DNA of 6,004 nucleotides from NCBI GenBank assembly GCA_025935655.1, contig JAICUV010000215.1, forward strand, positions 1 to 6,004, in the 5' to 3' direction. Source of the DNA: Chloroflexota bacterium (lineage in GTDB: Bacteria > Chloroflexota > Limnocylindria > Limnocylindrales > CSP1-4). The translations under genes and the position numbers were made by a program. How positions within the stretch are numbered: the first letter of the stretch is position 1; every line of letters starts with the position of its first letter. The notes beneath the pieces were generated by a model. It saw only the letters and a list, made by a program, of their open reading frames with translations. It was not told the origin of the DNA and did not search any database. Positions 1-5,852 of the stretch are shown one piece after another.

Positions 1-1434
1 GACGCGGCCGACGCGCGCCTGGCTGCGGCCCGCGCGGACGGGCCCACGGCGCTGGACGCGCTCCACCCGCTGGTGGGCGTGCCGGTCGCGCTCAAGGACC
101 TCGTGTCGGTCCGCGGCGGGCAGTGCACGGCGGGCTCGCGGATCCTCGAGGGGTACCGGGCGCCGTTCGACGCGCACATCACCGAGCGACTCCACGACGC
201 CGGCGCGGTGATCCTGGGCAAGACGAACATGGACGAGTTCGCGATGGGCTCGTCCACGGAGCACAGCGCGTACGGCCCGACCGCGAACCCGTGGGACCTC
301 GAGCGCGTCCCGGGCGGCTCCTCGGGTGGTTCCGCGGCGGCCGTGGGCGCCTTCCACGCCCCGCTGTCGATCGGGACGGACACCGGTGGCTCCATCCGCC
401 AGCCGGCGGCCCTGTGCGGCATCGTGGGCCTCAAGCCGACGTACGGGCGGGTGTCCCGCTACGGGATCGTCGCGTTCGCGAGCTCGCTCGACCAGATCGG
501 CCCGTTCGCGCGCGACGTGCGCGACGCCGCCGCGCTGTTCCACGCCGTCGCCGGCCGCGACGAGCGCGACTCCACCAGCGCACCCGTCCCGGTGCCGGAC
601 GAGCTGCTCGCGCTCCCGTCCTCGGACGACGAGGCGGCGTCGTGGCTGCGGGGCAGGCGGCTCGGACTCCCGCGCGAGTACTTCGTGGAGGGGATGGAGC
701 CCGGCGTCGAGGCGCGGGTCCGCGAGGCCGTGGCGCAGCTCGAGGCCGCGGGCGCGACCGTGGAGGAGGTCAGCCTCCCGCACACGGACTACGGCCTCGC
801 GACGTACTACATCGTGGCGCCCGCCGAGGCGTCCTCGAACCTCGCGCGCTACGACGGCGTCCGCTACGGCTACAGCGTCCGCGGCGGGGACGACTACCTG
901 TCGGACTACCTCGCGACGCGCGGCCAGGGGTTCGGCCCTGAGGTCAAGCGGCGGGTCATGCTGGGCACGTACGCGCTGTCGGCGGGCTACTACGACGCGT
1001 TCTACCGCAAGGCGCAGAAGGTCCGGACGCTGATCAAGCGCGACTTCGACGTCCTGTGGGAGGCGGGCTTCGACGCGCTCGTGGCGCCGACCTCGCCCGA
1101 CGTGGCCTTCCGCTTCGGCTCCAAGCTGGCGGACCCCGTGAAGATGTACCTCTCCGACGCGTGCACGCTGCCCGTGAACATGGCGGGGCTGCCCGGCCTG
1201 TCGATCCCGTGCGGCCTGTCGGAGGGCCTGCCCGTGGGGCTTCAGCTCATCGGCGCCCCGTGGTCGGAGCTCGAACTCTTCCGCGCCGCCCGCGCGTACG
1301 AGGGCGTGACCGCGGACGCGGACTGGCGACGCGTCCGGCCCGGCGACCTCGCCGCGCTCGAGGACCCGTCCACGCCGACGCCCGCGGAGCGCATCGCGGC
1401 CGCCCGCGGGGACGAAGCGTCCGGAATCCGCTGA
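1..1434 (+). CDS. gatA: Glu-tRNA(Gln)/Asp-tRNA(Asn) amidotransferase subunit A (5'-truncated by window edge)
   Basis: The frame is open from the first base to the TGA at 1432, giving 477 visible residues. GatA hydrolyses glutamine and feeds ammonia to GatB, which amidates mischarged Glu-tRNA(Gln) or Asp-tRNA(Asn) in the cytoplasm. The amidase-signature triad is complete: Lys in PVALKDL (codon 94-96), cis-Ser as the first Ser of GGSSGGSAAA (319-321) and nucleophile Ser in TDTGGSIRQPA (391-393). The two serines are 24 residues apart, the same spacing as Ser154/Ser178 of Staphylococcus aureus GatA, whose Lys is residue 79. Here that Lys is visible residue 32, so about 45 N-terminal residues lie outside the window. 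The NMDEFAMGSSTEHSAYGPT block is typical of GatA rather than of generic amidases. No gatB follows; the next gene is an aminotransferase 242 bases on. The GTG at 73 is internal and is not the start. Confidence 0.96.
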   Translation, partial: DAADARLAAARADGPTALDALHPLVGVPVALKDLVSVRGGQCTAGSRILEGYRAPFDAHITERLHDAGAVILGKTNMDEFAMGSSTEHSAYGPTANPWDLERVPGGSSGGSAAAVGAFHAPLSIGTDTGGSIRQPAALCGIVGLKPTYGRVSRYGIVAFASSLDQIGPFARDVRDAAALFHAVAGRDERDSTSAPVPVPDELLALPSSDDEAASWLRGRRLGLPREYFVEGMEPGVEARVREAVAQLEAAGATVEEVSLPHTDYGLATYYIVAPAEASSNLARYDGVRYGYSVRGGDDYLSDYLATRGQGFGPEVKRRVMLGTYALSAGYYDAFYRKAQKVRTLIKRDFDVLWEAGFDALVAPTSPDVAFRFGSKLADPVKMYLSDACTLPVNMAGLPGLSIPCGLSEGLPVGLQLIGAPWSELELFRAARAYEGVTADADWRRVRPGDLAALEDPSTPTPAERIAAARGDEASGIR

Positions 1435-1448
1435 CCCGGCGACGTTTC

Positions 1449-1527
1449 GGGGCCGCGCGGTCCCTGGGCAGGCGTGCGATTGGTCGCGGGGACGGTGATT
1501 CGCGTCGCCACGGGGACGCGCGGTCCC
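1449..1527. repeat. Imperfect 16-base direct repeat, two copies 63 bases apart
   Basis: GGGGCCGCGCGGTCCC at 1449-1464 recurs as GGGGACGCGCGGTCCC at 1512-1527, with one mismatch in 16. The second copy also holds an inverted repeat, GGGAC (1513-1517) with GTCCC (1523-1527). Both copies lie in the noncoding gap after gatA. With this base composition, some short GC-rich repetition is expected by chance, so a function is not claimed. Confidence 0.4.
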
Positions 1528-1571
1528 GGACCCGACGTCGCGCCCCCGGATACCGGACTGAGCGTCTCCGG

Positions 1572-1602
1572 GGCCGGCGGCCGGCGCCCGGCCACGCCGG
1601 TC
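1572..1602 (+). terminator. Strong GC-rich hairpin between gatA and the aminotransferase gene
   Basis: The inner stem GGCCGG (1579-1584) pairs with CCGGCC (1588-1593) around a CGC triloop. After a two-base bulge (AC, 1594-1595) the stem continues, with 1572-1578 pairing with 1596-1602, including one G-T wobble. This gives 13 pairs in total. No T-run follows, so it is not a classical intrinsic terminator, although many high-GC bacteria use hairpins without a U-tract. It lies 137 bases after the gatA stop and ends 60 bases before the inferred promoter element of the next gene, a fitting place to separate the two units. It could instead be an RNA structure in a read-through transcript. Confidence 0.4.
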
Positions 1603-1662
1603 ACCGGGCCTGCGACCGGGGTCCCGACGCCCGATTCCGACCCGATCCCGCTGCCGATGCCG

Positions 1663-1668
1663 TAGGCT
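1663..1668 (+). promoter_or_regulatory. Probable -10 element of a leaderless promoter for the aminotransferase gene
   Basis: TAGGCT fits the TAnnnT consensus of housekeeping sigma -10 boxes. It ends 8 bases before the ATG at 1677, so transcription would begin at or very near the start codon. No Shine-Dalgarno sequence is visible in the 15 bases before the ATG, which agrees with a leaderless mRNA, a common arrangement in high-GC Gram-positive-type lineages. A convincing -35 box is not evident: the nearest TTCCGA (1635-1640) leaves a 22-base spacer, longer than usual. Confidence 0.5.
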
Positions 1669-1676
1669 TGCGGGCG

Positions 1677-2885
1677 ATGACCTCCGAGACCTCCACCCGC
1701 GCGCCGCTCGCCGAACGAGCGCTCGCCCAGCGCGTCCGCGCCGTGCCGCCGTCGGGCATCCGCCGCTTCTTCGACATCCTGGCGACGATGGACGACGTCA
1801 TCAGCCTCGGGGTGGGGGAGCCCGACTTCGACACCCCGCGGGAGATCGTGGAGGCCGGTGTCGAGTCCCTGCGCGAGGGCCGGACCCACTACACCTCGAA
1901 CTTCGGCACGATCGAGCTCCGGCGCGCGCTGTCCGCGCACCTCGAGCGCCGGTACGGCGTCCACTACGCGCCCGAGAACGAGCTGCTGATCACGGTCGGC
2001 GCGTCCGAGGCCGTGGACCTCGCGCTGCGCGCGACGTGCGACCCCGGCGACGAGGTGATCCTCCACGAGCCCTCGTACGTGGCCTACGTGCCCGCCATCG
2101 TGTTCGCCGGCGGCACGGTCGTCCCGGTCGCCACGCGGTTCGAGGACGACTTCGCCCTGGACCCGGCGGCGGTCGAGGCGGCGATCACGCCGCGCACGAA
2201 GGCGCTGTTCCTGGGCTACCCCGCCAACCCCACCGGCGCGGTCCTCGACGACGCGGTCCAGGACGAGCTCGCGCGGATCGCGCGCGACCACGACCTGCTC
2301 GTGTACAGCGACGAGATCTACGACCGCCTCGCGTACGGCTCGTACCGCCACCGCGTGTTCTCCTCGCTGCCCGGGATGCGCGAGCGGACGATCCTCATGG
2401 GCGGCTTCAGCAAGGCCTATGCGATGACCGGCTGGCGGGTCGGCTGGATGGCCGCGCCGAAGGAGATCCTCGAGGGGATCGTGAAGGTCCACCAGTACGG
2501 GATCATGTCCGCTCCCTCGGTGGCCCAGGACGCGGCGCTCGCGGCGCTGGAGGGCGGCGAGCCCGCGGTCCTCGCGATGCTCGCGGAGTACGACCGCCGG
2601 CGCCGGCTGCTGGTCGACGGGCTGCGCGCGGCGGGCCTCGAGACGTTCGAGCCCCGCGGCGCGTTCTACGCCTTCCCGCGGATCACCTCGACGGGCCTCA
2701 CGTCCGACGAGTTCACCGAGCGCCTGCTGCGCGAGGAGCGGGTCGCCTGTGTCCCCGGCAACGCCTTCGGGCCGTCCGGCGAGGGCCACGTGCGGATGTG
2801 CTACGCCACGTCCTACGAGCAGATCGAGGAGGCCGTGCGCCGGATCACCCGGTTCGTGGAGAAGGTCCGCGCCGAGCGCGCCTGA
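1677..2885 (+). CDS. Fold-type I PLP-dependent aminotransferase (class I/II; aspartate/aromatic or PatA-like)
   Basis: This is a complete 402-residue cytosolic enzyme that moves an amino group between an amino acid and a 2-oxoacid through pyridoxal phosphate. The family landmarks appear in order: PPSGIRRFFD and SLGVGEPDFDTP near the N-terminus, HYTSNFG, NPTG with Asn184, SDEIYD with Asp212 (PLP ring nitrogen) and Tyr215, FSKAYAMTGWRVGW with Schiff-base Lys246 (codon 2412-2414), and GHVRMCYA with the substrate-carboxylate Arg373. The length is normal for the family. The ATG at 1677 is chosen because it gives the usual short N-terminal extension and sits behind a -10-like box; the frame is open far upstream only because GC is high. 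The N-terminal wording resembles PatA and archaeal/Bacillus-type aspartate aminotransferases, but the substrate cannot be read from the sequence. Aromatic, aspartate or N-acetyl-diaminopimelate substrates remain possible. Nothing next to it points to a pathway. Confidence 0.93.
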   Translation: MTSETSTRAPLAERALAQRVRAVPPSGIRRFFDILATMDDVISLGVGEPDFDTPREIVEAGVESLREGRTHYTSNFGTIELRRALSAHLERRYGVHYAPENELLITVGASEAVDLALRATCDPGDEVILHEPSYVAYVPAIVFAGGTVVPVATRFEDDFALDPAAVEAAITPRTKALFLGYPANPTGAVLDDAVQDELARIARDHDLLVYSDEIYDRLAYGSYRHRVFSSLPGMRERTILMGGFSKAYAMTGWRVGWMAAPKEILEGIVKVHQYGIMSAPSVAQDAALAALEGGEPAVLAMLAEYDRRRRLLVDGLRAAGLETFEPRGAFYAFPRITSTGLTSDEFTERLLREERVACVPGNAFGPSGEGHVRMCYATSYEQIEEAVRRITRFVEKVRAERA

Positions 2886-2899
2886 CGCCTCGGTGCGTC

Positions 2900-2917
2900 G
2901 CAGGCGGAACGCCCTGC
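2900..2917 (+). terminator. Small hairpin just after the aminotransferase stop codon
   Basis: GGCG (2903-2906) pairs with CGCC (2910-2913) around a GAA triloop. Beyond a single bulged C (2914), GCA (2900-2902) pairs with TGC (2915-2917), giving seven pairs. It starts 15 bases after the stop codon. There is no T-run after it, so its role as a terminator is only suggested by position. Confidence 0.3.
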
Positions 2918-2924
2918 CGCCGGC

Positions 2925-2938
2925 GTGACCTAGGTCAC
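2925..2938 (+). promoter_or_regulatory. Perfect 14-base palindrome matching a CRP/FNR-family operator
   Basis: GTGACCTAGGTCAC is its own reverse complement and fits the GTGA-N6-TCAC core of CRP-type sites. It lies between two coding regions. Its centre is about 98 bases before the ATG of the receiver-like gene at 3030, the only nearby gene it could serve in the forward direction. If it acted as a class II activator site centred near -41.5, transcription would start near 2973, and CACCCT at 2962-2967 would fall at the -10 position as a weak match to TAnnnT. A further half-site, GGTCAC, lies at 2953-2958, exactly 20 bases after the matching half of the palindrome. The regulator is not in this window. 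Other dimeric regulators could also read such a site. Confidence 0.55.
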
Positions 2939-3019
2939 TTCCGCGCCGGTCCGGTCACGCGCACCCTTGCCCGATCCGGGGCGCGCCCGTCGTGGGACGG
3001 CCGCTCCCGCGCTCCGGCC

Positions 3020-3025
3020 GAGGTG
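3020..3025 (+). promoter_or_regulatory. Ribosome binding site that decides the start of the receiver-like gene
   Basis: GAGGTG matches the anti-Shine-Dalgarno sequence over six bases and stands four bases before the ATG at 3030. It favours this start over the upstream in-frame TTG at 2967, which lacks such a site and would add 21 residues unlike a beta-strand. The contrast with the aminotransferase gene, which lacks a ribosome binding site, is notable. Confidence 0.6.
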
Positions 3026-3029
3026 TGCA

Positions 3030-3431
3030 ATGACACGAGCACTCGTCGTCCACCACGACATCGATCTCGCGGACCAGGAGGTCGAGTCGCTGCGCCGGTT
3101 CGGCTACCAGGTGGAGCAGTGCAGCGGCCCGACGGCCAACACCTGCCCGATCCTCAACGGCGGCACCTGCAATCTCGCGGAGCGCGCCGACGTGCTCGTC
3201 TACGACGCGTTCGCGAGCGGCGACATCGACGGCGCCGGCGACCTCATCGGCGGCCTGCGGCGCGTCCATCCGACAGTGCCGATCGTCCTCACCGTGCCCG
3301 GGATCGGGATGAGCTGGGAGGACGCGGATGACCCGGGCGTCGTGGAGCTCCAGGGCCAGCCGACCGGCGCCCGCCTCCACGAGGCGATCCAGCGGGCGCT
3401 CGAGACCATCAGGACGCCGGCCGCGAGCTGA
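3030..3431 (+). CDS. Receiver-like (CheY-fold) single-domain protein with a C-x7-C-x7-C motif
   Basis: This is a 133-residue soluble protein with no signal peptide or membrane segment. The pattern resembles a response-regulator receiver. Strand 1 is RALVVHHD (3-10), followed by a helix. Strand 3 is ADVLVYD (53-59), with Asp59 in the phospho-acceptor place. Next come the helix GDLIGGLRRVHP and strand 4, VPIVLTV, with Thr88 in the conserved Thr/Ser place. The end of strand 5 reads ELQGQP, with Gln110 where receivers have Lys, and a final helix closes the fold. The acidic pair after strand 1 is also weak (HHD). Between strand 2 and strand 3 lie Cys31, Cys39 and Cys47, spaced exactly eight apart and framed as CSGP, TCPI and TCNLAE. 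There is no output domain. It could be a phospho-independent pseudo-receiver or a metal- or redox-binding protein; this is inference. No named family is recognised with confidence. It stands alone behind a CRP/FNR-type palindrome. Confidence 0.8.
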   Translation: MTRALVVHHDIDLADQEVESLRRFGYQVEQCSGPTANTCPILNGGTCNLAERADVLVYDAFASGDIDGAGDLIGGLRRVHPTVPIVLTVPGIGMSWEDADDPGVVELQGQPTGARLHEAIQRALETIRTPAAS

Positions 3432-3432
3432 G

Positions 3433-3454
3433 CCGGCGCCACCGGCGCAGCCGG
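3433..3454 (+). terminator. Inverted repeats just past the stop of the receiver-like gene
   Basis: GCGCC (3436-3440) pairs with GGCGC (3444-3448) around an ACC triloop. Alternatively, the outer CCGG (3433-3436) pairs with CCGG (3451-3454). The structure begins within a few bases of the stop codon and has no T-run. It is a possible terminator for the plus-strand gene; the only support is position and pairing. Confidence 0.3.
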
Positions 3455-3537
3455 GCAGGCGGTCGTCGTACCCGGCCGTCGGCTGCCGGCCGTGGTCAGC
3501 CGGTCGTCCTCAGCGGGCCAGCCGTCGTCAGCCGGGC
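3448..3537. repeat. Degenerate CAGCCG-type repeats in the convergent gap
   Basis: The nine bases CAGCCGGGC occur exactly at 3448-3456 and again at 3529-3537. Between them CAGC recurs at 3497, 3511 and 3519, and GGTCGTC at 3461 and 3502. The spacing is irregular (8 to 14 bases in the denser part), and the last copy runs over the hydrolase stop codon. This looks like low-complexity GC-rich sequence that has slipped or drifted rather than a defined repeat family. Confidence 0.35.
3473..3492 (-). terminator. Inverted repeat in the convergent gap, possible terminator of the minus-strand operon
   Basis: CGGCCG (3473-3478) pairs with CGGCCG (3487-3492) around an eight-base loop, about 35 bases past the hydrolase stop on the minus strand. 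A competing stem, CGGCTG (3480-3485) with CAGCCG (3497-3502), overlaps it. Neither is followed by a T-run on either strand. Two genes end toward each other here, so a bidirectional stop signal is expected somewhere in 3432-3527. Confidence 0.28.
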
Positions 3538-5852
3538 CGGCCCCGCGCGACGCGCCTGCGCGCCTCCTCGATCGCCCAGATCGCGAGCGGCCGGAGATAC
3601 AGGCTGGCGCGGTAGTTGCCGTCCCGGTCGTACGCCTCGGGCGTGCGGAACCACAGCCCGCGCTCGTAGGTCACCTTCGCGGCGCCCGAGGCCGTCTCCC
3701 ACGCCTCCTCGGTGAGCCCGCGACCGAGCATCAGCGCCGCGAGCGCGTAGGTCGTGCCCGTCCAGACCTCCTGGCTCTGCTCGCTCGAGCGATCGATCAC
3801 GCCGTCCGGGCGCATCCCGTTGACGGCGCCCATGAGCCCGTCGCCGAAGTCCACCACGTTGACCCGGTGGACGGTGCGCAGCGCGGCGGCCGCCCGGACC
3901 GGGTCCACCAGGTCGCCGAGCCCGGAGAGGTCGGCGTACCACTGCCCCGCGAGCTGGTCCGCCATGATGCTGTTCGAGGACGCGCCGCCGCCGTCGTCGT
4001 AGGCGTAGTAGCCGCCCAGGTCGTCGCGCCACAGGCGACGCTCGAACGAGGCGCGTCCACGCTCGAAGTCCGCGTGCCAGGCGGCGGCGGCCGCGTCGTC
4101 GCCATCGCGCCGCGCCAGCTCCTCGGCCGCCCGCAGCGCGCCCAGCCACAGGAGGCCGCCGTACGCCGACGGGCCGTGCATCGGCCAGGTGTCGTACGTC
4201 TGGTCGGGGAGGCCCGCGTGGTCGGGGAGGCCGTCGCCGTCGCGGTCCTGGGTGGCGAGCCGCCGGAGCGCCGCCTCGACGATCGGGCGCGCATAGGCGA
4301 CGAGCGCCGGGTCGTCCAGCAGGACCACGTCCCGCCACACCTGGAGCGCGAGCTTGGGGGCCAGGTCGATCCAGCCGTTGACGTCCTGGAAGCGGTAGCG
4401 GTTGGGGCGCAGGAACGGGTCCTCGTCCGGGCCGCCCACGTCGTGGGGCACCGCGTACGCGTCCTTGCGCGACGCACGGACGCCGGACGCCTCGATCGTC
4501 ACGGTCGCGGCGTCCGCGCCGGATACGGTCGCCAGCAGGTCGCGGATCCCGCGTCGCTCGAGCTGCGGCCACAGCTCCACGACGGCCGCCGACGCGTAGA
4601 AGTCCACGTCCACCGTGTCGTAGAACGGGTAGTCCAGGCACTCCAGGAGCGCGAACCGGCCCGGGTCGTCCGGGTCGGGATCCGGCCCGCCGACCTCGCC
4701 CGCCTCCCAGAACGTCCCGCCGTCGACCATGAAGTAGAGCTCGTTGAACAGCGCGGCGCGATACCACCCGGGCAGCGACGCGTCGTCGACCACCGGCGCC
4801 TGCCATGCCTCGATCGCCTCGCGCCAGGCGGGCGTCTCAGCGAGGGCGTGACGCGCGATGTCGAGCGCGCGCTCGCCGCTTCTGCCCCATTCGCGCGTGT
4901 AGCGCTTCCACCAGCACCGCCCGCCGCCGAACGCGGTCACCGGCAGGTCCCAGGCGACCGCGAAGCGCACGCTCCGGACCTCGCCGGGGGCGAGCGTGAG
5001 GGTCGCGCACACGGCCCCGCCGAGGGCCTCGCCCGCGAGGGCCGGCCGTCGATCGGCCTCGGGGTCGCCGGTGGTCAGGCGGCCGTCATCGGCGAAGTCG
5101 GCCCACAGCTCGCGGTCGAACCGGGCGTCGAACCGTGACCGTGCGGTGAGCTCGACGCCGTCCGCGGCGGCCGCCGCGAGGGCGAACGTCCCGCGCAGCC
5201 CGGGCGGGCCGTCGCCGGCGTCGTGGAACGCGATCCCGAGCGCCTCGCCGCCCGCCACGACCTCCTGCCACGGCCCCGCGACGGGCCCGTCCGTGACGCG
5301 CGCGCTCAAGGGGTTTGCCCAGCTGCCCATGATCCCGACGGTGAGCGGCTCCGTGCCCGGGTTCTCGAGGCGGAACTCGAACGTCCCCGTCGGCAGCGCG
5401 CTCCGGACGAGGTCGCCGGCGATGACCGGCGACAGCTGCTCGCTCGTGAGCCGCAGCCCGCCGAGCGCCTCCGGCTCGAACGCCTGCCACGCCCGCGGGT
5501 AGAGCGCGTGGTACGTCCCGCTGCCGACCGGCAGGTCGAAGCCCCAGGCCGGCAGCTCCCACGGCCGGTAGGCCGCCAGCACGTGCGCCTCGCGCCGATC
5601 GCCGCGCGCGACGAACACCGAGAAGGCGTCCGCCGCCACCGGCCGGAACGCGTGGCGGCCGACCTCGAGGTGCCAGCGGTTGACGTCGCCCCGGAACGAC
5701 CGGCCGATGCTCCCGGCACCCAGGCCCCCGATCGGCACGCCGGTCCACTCGCCGTCGTCGATGAGCCCGGGGACGCGCGGGCGCGACACGCGGTCGCACG
5801 GGAGCCCCATCGGCCGCGCCCACGTGACGGCGGGCACGCGCACGCCGCTCAC
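3528..5852 (-). CDS. GH116 glycoside hydrolase (GBA2-like beta-glucosidase/glucosylceramidase family), cytosolic
   Basis: This is a complete 774-residue enzyme. The N-terminal GBA2-type domain opens with GVPIGGLGAGSIGRS (39-52) and RWHL. The catalytic (alpha/alpha)6 part follows from about residue 355. Nucleophile Glu404 lies in LLECLDYPFYDTVDV and acid/base Asp554 in DQTYDTW. Compared from memory with Thermoanaerobacterium xylanolyticum GH116 (Glu441, Asp593), the spacing also places Asp415, His470, Thr552, Glu739, Arg748 and Arg754 on its glucose-contacting residues. DRDGDGLPD (536-544) looks like a calcium loop. GH116 enzymes are retaining beta-glucosidases, with some beta-xylosidases and N-acetylglucosaminidases; the aglycone preference is unknown here. 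No signal peptide is visible, so imported glycosides would be cleaved in the cytoplasm. The GTG start at 5852 overlaps the permease stop by four bases (GTGA) with no clear Shine-Dalgarno, which implies translational coupling. The length is slightly below that of bacterial homologues (about 800). Confidence 0.94.
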   Translation of the reverse strand: MSGVRVPAVTWARPMGLPCDRVSRPRVPGLIDDGEWTGVPIGGLGAGSIGRSFRGDVNRWHLEVGRHAFRPVAADAFSVFVARGDRREAHVLAAYRPWELPAWGFDLPVGSGTYHALYPRAWQAFEPEALGGLRLTSEQLSPVIAGDLVRSALPTGTFEFRLENPGTEPLTVGIMGSWANPLSARVTDGPVAGPWQEVVAGGEALGIAFHDAGDGPPGLRGTFALAAAAADGVELTARSRFDARFDRELWADFADDGRLTTGDPEADRRPALAGEALGGAVCATLTLAPGEVRSVRFAVAWDLPVTAFGGGRCWWKRYTREWGRSGERALDIARHALAETPAWREAIEAWQAPVVDDASLPGWYRAALFNELYFMVDGGTFWEAGEVGGPDPDPDDPGRFALLECLDYPFYDTVDVDFYASAAVVELWPQLERRGIRDLLATVSGADAATVTIEASGVRASRKDAYAVPHDVGGPDEDPFLRPNRYRFQDVNGWIDLAPKLALQVWRDVVLLDDPALVAYARPIVEAALRRLATQDRDGDGLPDHAGLPDQTYDTWPMHGPSAYGGLLWLGALRAAEELARRDGDDAAAAAWHADFERGRASFERRLWRDDLGGYYAYDDGGGASSNSIMADQLAGQWYADLSGLGDLVDPVRAAAALRTVHRVNVVDFGDGLMGAVNGMRPDGVIDRSSEQSQEVWTGTTYALAALMLGRGLTEEAWETASGAAKVTYERGLWFRTPEAYDRDGNYRASLYLRPLAIWAIEEARRRVARGRPG

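Noticed and set aside
1435..1452. Short stem CCCG/CGGG directly after the gatA stop
   Set aside because: It has only four pairs with a nine-base loop and no T-run, so it is too weak to call a terminator.
1474..1665. Small open frame of 63 codons in the gap after gatA
   Set aside because: It starts at GTG with no good ribosome binding site. It is Pro/Gly/Thr-rich in the way expected of translated noncoding GC-rich DNA, and it overlaps the hairpin and the inferred promoter.
1056..1676. Extension of the aminotransferase frame upstream of its ATG
   Set aside because: The frame is open only because stop codons are rare at this GC. It would overlap the end of gatA and gives Arg-rich sequence with no family match.
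1242..2789. Long minus-strand open frame of 515 codons opposite the aminotransferase
   Set aside because: It is a shadow of high-GC coding DNA: the translation is Arg/Ala/Gly-rich with no motif, while the plus strand holds every aminotransferase landmark.
2967..3029. Upstream TTG start for the receiver-like gene
   Set aside because: The ATG at 3030 has a GAGGTG site at proper distance and begins directly with strand 1. The extra 21 residues are Arg/Pro-rich and unlike any receiver.
3492..5138. Long plus-strand open frame of 548 codons opposite the hydrolase
   Set aside because: It is antisense to a clear GH116 protein. Its translation is low in complexity, rich in Arg, Val and Pro, and has no recognisable domain.
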